19,949 nucleotides of DNA, taken from positions 1 to 19,949 of the forward strand of contig JBCDCC010000018.1 in assembly GCA_039182435.1 (NCBI GenBank), written 5' to 3'. The stretch is from JBCCKC01 sp039182435. Lineage in GTDB: Bacteria; Verrucomicrobiota; Verrucomicrobiia; Opitutales; Coraliomargaritaceae. The notes beneath the pieces were generated by a model that saw nothing but the letters and a program-made list of their open reading frames with translations, searched no databases and had not been told where the DNA came from. The number at the start of each line of letters is the position of its first letter. The first letter of the stretch is position 1. Positions 17,223 to 19,949 of this stretch are shown here, piece after piece. Made by a program: the position numbers and the translations under genes.

Positions 17223-17540
17223 ATGTCTGATAAAATAACAGAACTGAACGCCTCTAATTTTGAGGCAGAAATTAGTAACTCCAGCCTCCCCGTCATCGTC
17301 GATTTCTGGGCACCATGGTGTGGCCCATGTAAAGCGATCGCCCCAATTCTTGATGAGCTTGCGACAGAACTCGAGGGCTCGGTCAAAATCTGTAAAGTTA
17401 ACGTGGACAACAATAGCGACATTGCAGGCAAGTATTCGATTCGCGCGATCCCCACCATCTTGATCTTCAAAGGCGGCGAAGTCGCCGAGACTGTCGTCGG
17501 CTTGACCTCAAAAGATGACCTGAAGGCAAAAATCGCCTAA
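17223..17540 (+). CDS. trxA: Thioredoxin
   Basis: This is a 105-residue cytoplasmic thiol-disulfide oxidoreductase. The active site is WAPWCGPCK with Cys33 and Cys36, and the cis-proline loop is IRAIPTILIFKGG. The C-terminal glycine of the fold is in ETVVGLTSKDDLK. Length and motifs match classic TrxA, and there is no signal peptide. It is last in the lptD-like/scpA run, 26 bp after the small membrane gene, and an intrinsic terminator begins 20 bp after its stop. The sequence before ATG (aaaacctcct) is pyrimidine-rich with no Shine-Dalgarno. Confidence 0.97.
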   Translation: MSDKITELNASNFEAEISNSSLPVIVDFWAPWCGPCKAIAPILDELATELEGSVKICKVNVDNNSDIAGKYSIRAIPTILIFKGGEVAETVVGLTSKDDLKAKIA

Positions 17541-17560
17541 GGTTTAGCATTTTCCTTTAT

Positions 17561-17585
17561 AGCCCGGAGCTTTCCGGGCTTTTTT
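17561..17585 (+). terminator. Rho-independent terminator after trxA
   Basis: AGCCCGGA (17561-17568) and TCCGGGCT (17573-17580) form a perfect 8-bp GC-rich stem with a GCTT loop, followed by a run of six T (17580-17585). It ends the lptD-like/scpA/trxA unit. On the opposite strand no T-run follows, so it should act mainly on plus-strand transcripts. Confidence 0.92.
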
Positions 17586-17597
17586 GTTGATCGAGCT

Positions 17598-17762
17598 CTA
17601 GAGCAACTGCTCTGCCGCCGCACGAGGCACCCCATCAAACGAGCCATTCGTGAAGAAGACGAAGAGGCAATTTTCTGGCGACCTCCAGTCCTCAAGGAGT
17701 TGATCGAGCAGAGCTTGATTTGTTGAAAAAGCCTGTGCCGAGTGTCCAGCTAAACGCTGAAT
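17598..17762 (-). pseudogene. mpl: Severed C-terminal part of mpl beyond an in-frame TAG
   Basis: Past the TAG at 17763-17765 the mpl reading frame stays open for 54 more codons, to a second TAG at 17598-17600. The translated segment includes LAGHSAQAF, a helix ALLDQLLEDW and CLFVFFTNGSFDGV. That corresponds to the last strand and glycine-rich turn at the C-terminus of Mpl proteins (ILVMSNGGFGG in E. coli). The same frame and intact motif show that this stretch is the normal end of the gene. The first TAG is therefore a point change, an error, or a site of read-through. Confidence 0.8.
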
Positions 17763-19010
17763 CTACGCCGCAATTTTATGAATATCAAGGCGCTGGCCGG
17801 CGGGCAGGTGCATTTTGCGATGGACCGCGCCAATATAAACATCGTCCGCGGCAGAGAGCGCATTGGTGAAGGCTTCCTCGAAAAGCGATGTGCTTGCCGT
17901 ATTGCTACGTGGCTCAAAGCAGACGACTAAGCGGCGCCCTTCATAAGCTGCTCGGAGCGCTTCAATTGCCGCTTTAATCGCGGTGGGATGATGCGCGAAA
18001 TCCTCCAGAACAGTCACACCTTCAGTATCCAGTAGCACATCTTGTCGGCGCTTCACGCCTTGAAAACGATGCAAGACGGAAAGGTCGAAACGCGTTGGGT
18101 CATCAGGAGAAACTGAGAGTGCCGCACCGAGCGCTGCCATAGCCGCATTGCGTGCGTTGAACAAACCATGCAACGGCCAAGCAACTTTAGCCCAAAGCTT
18201 TCCCTTCCAGAGGAGTTCAAAAGCAGACTGATTCGGCCCATCTTGAAAATTGCGAATAATCAGATCGTTCTCTGTGCCGACACCGACACGGTGAATATTC
18301 GTCCATGGCGCTGGTAACAGCTCCATCACACAAGTATCATCACCATTAAGAACCGCGTGTCCAGATGCAGGAATAATTCTCAAGAAATGGCGAAAACTAC
18401 GCTGCACATCTTCGAGATCGCGAAAAATGTCTGCATGATCAAATTCCAGATTATTGATCAATGCGACATGAGGCCGATAATGAATGAATTTACTACGCTT
18501 ATCAAAAAATGCAGAATCATACTCATCACCTTCGATCACAAATTCGAGGCCTTCCCCAAGTGACGCCCCATCGGGCAAATCAAGAGGCACCCCCCCAATA
18601 AGCCAACCTGGCTTCATGCCGTTTTCATTCAGTAGAAAACCAGCAATCGTCGATGTCGTCGTTTTGCCATGTGTCCCCGTGACAACGATCGGTTTTCTAT
18701 TCGGTAGAATCGTCGTGTGAAAGAGATGAGGCAGCGAGACAAAGGGGATCTTCGACTGATCGAGAATAAATTCAACCTCAGGATTCCCCCGGCTCAAGGC
18801 GTTCCCAATCACCACATAGTCTGGCGCGAAATCCTCAAGGCGCTGGGCCTCAAAACCATCAAATACCTGTATCCCGGCATCAGCCAATACATCCGACATC
18901 GGAGGATAAGCTCCACTGTCCGAGCCTACGACTTCGTGCCCCTGCGCCTTTAATAAAAGGGCACCATTGCCCATTGCAGTGCCACAGATACCGGAAAAAT
19001 AAAATCGCAT
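17763..19010 (-). CDS. mpl: Mpl-type UDP-MurNAc:tripeptide ligase, interrupted near its C-terminus
   Basis: Mpl attaches recycled L-Ala-D-Glu-mDAP peptide to UDP-MurNAc, saving murein peptides. The N-terminus MRFYFSGICGTAMGNGALLL matches the family and supports ATG 19010 over GTG 19016. The ATP loop is VTGTHGKTTTS (112-120). The Mpl-specific block EGDEYDSAFFDKRSKFIHYR is clear, followed by LINNLEFDHADIF. The C-terminal domain has EDFAHHPTAIKAAI. An in-frame TAG at codon 416 stops the protein after HKIAA; without it the product would be about 470 residues, near E. coli Mpl (457). The truncated form lacks the last 54 residues of the third domain and may be inactive. It lies downstream of the sugar transferase on the same strand (56-bp gap). 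Confidence 0.9.
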   Translation of the reverse strand: MRFYFSGICGTAMGNGALLLKAQGHEVVGSDSGAYPPMSDVLADAGIQVFDGFEAQRLEDFAPDYVVIGNALSRGNPEVEFILDQSKIPFVSLPHLFHTTILPNRKPIVVTGTHGKTTTSTIAGFLLNENGMKPGWLIGGVPLDLPDGASLGEGLEFVIEGDEYDSAFFDKRSKFIHYRPHVALINNLEFDHADIFRDLEDVQRSFRHFLRIIPASGHAVLNGDDTCVMELLPAPWTNIHRVGVGTENDLIIRNFQDGPNQSAFELLWKGKLWAKVAWPLHGLFNARNAAMAALGAALSVSPDDPTRFDLSVLHRFQGVKRRQDVLLDTEGVTVLEDFAHHPTAIKAAIEALRAAYEGRRLVVCFEPRSNTASTSLFEEAFTNALSAADDVYIGAVHRKMHLPAGQRLDIHKIAA

Positions 19011-19066
19011 CTGCACTAATCAGCAGATGTCTACAGAGGCTTCAAGCGACAATCTAAGGAGAGCGA

Positions 19067-19949
19067 TTAACGAGCACCGCTACCAGCAAGCACGACACGA
19101 AAGGTCCGAACCAAAATCACTATATCGAGCCAGAGCGACCAGTTGCGGACGTAATAAGGATCCCAGCGAACCATACCTTCATTGCCCGCATCGCTGCGCC
19201 CAGATACCTGCCAGAGGCCAGTCATTCCTGGCTTCACGCGCTCACGTAGACGACGAACACTCGGAGGGAGCTCTGCATAATGGTAGGATGGAAGTGGCCG
19301 TGGACCGATCAATGACATCTGCCCACGCAACACATTCACCAACTGTGGAATTTCATCCAGAGATGTTTTACGCAGCACCTTGCCGACCTTAGTAATCCGT
19401 GGGTCTTCCCGAAGTTTGAAATGTGTCTCCCACTCTTCTTTTAGCGCAGGATCTTCCGCTAATTTTTCCTGAAGCACTGTTTCTGCATTTGGGACCATGG
19501 TGCGGAACTTCCATGTCTCGAACTCAGTCGCTCCCTGACCGATCCGTTTCTGCTTGTAAATCGGACTCTCCTTGTCCTCCAGCCAAATCAGGCCACAGAT
19601 CAAGCCATAAACCGGCCCCCAGAAAGGAAGCGCGGCGACCGTCAATCCGAGTTCAAACGAGCGCTTGAGAATGCGCTTGCTTGGATCGATCAAATTATTC
19701 GACATTTCCAAGCTTGGTGTGCCACTGAGGTCACGCGAAGTCGCCCAGAGGGAGGGGGCATGAATCAAATTCGGGATAATCATGACCTTCAGATAGCTAG
19801 CAAGGGCACCTTCCATCAGAGAACTCATGCGATCACTGTCGATTTTAGTCATGGCTAATATAGCGACCGGAACGTTCTTCGCAATAGACTCCGTGCTGCC
19901 TCGAACGGGAACCCCATAAATCGCACGATCCCTCAACTCTTGATTGTCG
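19067..19949 (-). CDS. WbaP/WcaJ-type undecaprenyl-phosphate sugar phosphotransferase (5' end beyond window)
   Basis: The frame is open to the right edge, so the N-terminal membrane part is missing. The visible part begins in a Rossmann-like region (AIYGVPVRGSTESI), as in polyisoprenyl-phosphate hexose-1-phosphate transferases. The catalytic bacterial sugar transferase domain follows: KRSFELGL and the re-entrant membrane helix ALPFWGPVYGLICGLIW, then YKQKRIGQ and WKFRTM. The DE and PRP motifs are in TSLDEIPQLVNVLRGQMSLIGPRPLP, shown in pieces: LDEIPQL and IGPRPLP. KPGMTGLWQVSGRS and the C-terminal WDPYYVRNWSLWLDI are intact. Such enzymes load the first sugar phosphate onto undecaprenyl phosphate for exopolysaccharide or O-antigen. 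The sugar cannot be told from sequence. mpl follows. Confidence 0.92.
   Translation of the reverse strand, partial: DNQELRDRAIYGVPVRGSTESIAKNVPVAILAMTKIDSDRMSSLMEGALASYLKVMIIPNLIHAPSLWATSRDLSGTPSLEMSNNLIDPSKRILKRSFELGLTVAALPFWGPVYGLICGLIWLEDKESPIYKQKRIGQGATEFETWKFRTMVPNAETVLQEKLAEDPALKEEWETHFKLREDPRITKVGKVLRKTSLDEIPQLVNVLRGQMSLIGPRPLPSYHYAELPPSVRRLRERVKPGMTGLWQVSGRSDAGNEGMVRWDPYYVRNWSLWLDIVILVRTFRVVLAGSGAR

Noticed and set aside
17763..17765. Genome-wide reassignment of TAG to an amino acid
   Set aside because: Several intact genes in this window end naturally at TAG with family-typical C-termini, so TAG is read as stop here.

Overview
The window looks like a chromosomal core region of a Gram-negative, LPS-type bacterium. 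It has an LptD-like outer-membrane protein, an Mpl-type muropeptide ligase, a WbaP-type sugar transferase and a complete 2-oxoglutarate dehydrogenase operon. Moderately high GC, scarce Shine-Dalgarno sequences, the SUI1-like gene and small proteins I cannot place all fit Verrucomicrobiota (Opitutae-like). That placement is inference from general resemblance, not a marker-gene result. I see no rRNA, tRNA, CRISPR array, insertion sequence or prophage.

Layout. (1) Positions 1-3216, minus strand: an 861-residue fusion of a circularly permuted ATP-grasp-like domain and an alpha-E domain, followed by a transglutaminase-like gene cut by the left edge. This belongs to the widespread but poorly understood ATP-grasp/alpha-E/transglutaminase set, and here the ATP-grasp half has lost most expected nucleotide-site residues. 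(2) 3337-4821, plus: a pyruvate/oxaloacetate carboxyltransferase subunit lacking its biotinyl domain. (3) 4884-5485, minus: a small unknown gene translationally coupled to a SUI1/YciH-type factor. (4) 5649-11082, plus: sucA-sucB-lpdA, encoding E1, E2 and E3 of the 2-oxoglutarate dehydrogenase complex. (5) 11118-13621, minus: glgB and slyX, 2 bp apart. (6) 13705-17540, plus: a tight run of lptD-like, scpA, two small unknown genes and trxA, closed by a clear intrinsic terminator. (7) 17598-19949, minus: a WbaP-like sugar transferase (cut by the right edge) followed by mpl.

The most striking direct observation is an in-frame TAG (17763-17765) inside mpl. The frame continues for 54 more codons and carries a recognisable Mpl C-terminal motif before a second TAG. 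TAG is the normal stop of several intact neighbours, so this looks like a recent nonsense mutation, a sequence error or, less likely, read-through.

The genes connect as central metabolism (carboxylase subunit, OGDH complex, glycogen branching) and envelope work (LptD, Mpl, WbaP), with chromosome condensation (ScpA) and thiol redox (TrxA) sharing the lptD transcription unit. The best candidates for undescribed biology are the degenerate ATP-grasp/alpha-E fusion with its transglutaminase, and the small unknown genes at 5273-5485, 16619-16849 and 16891-17196.
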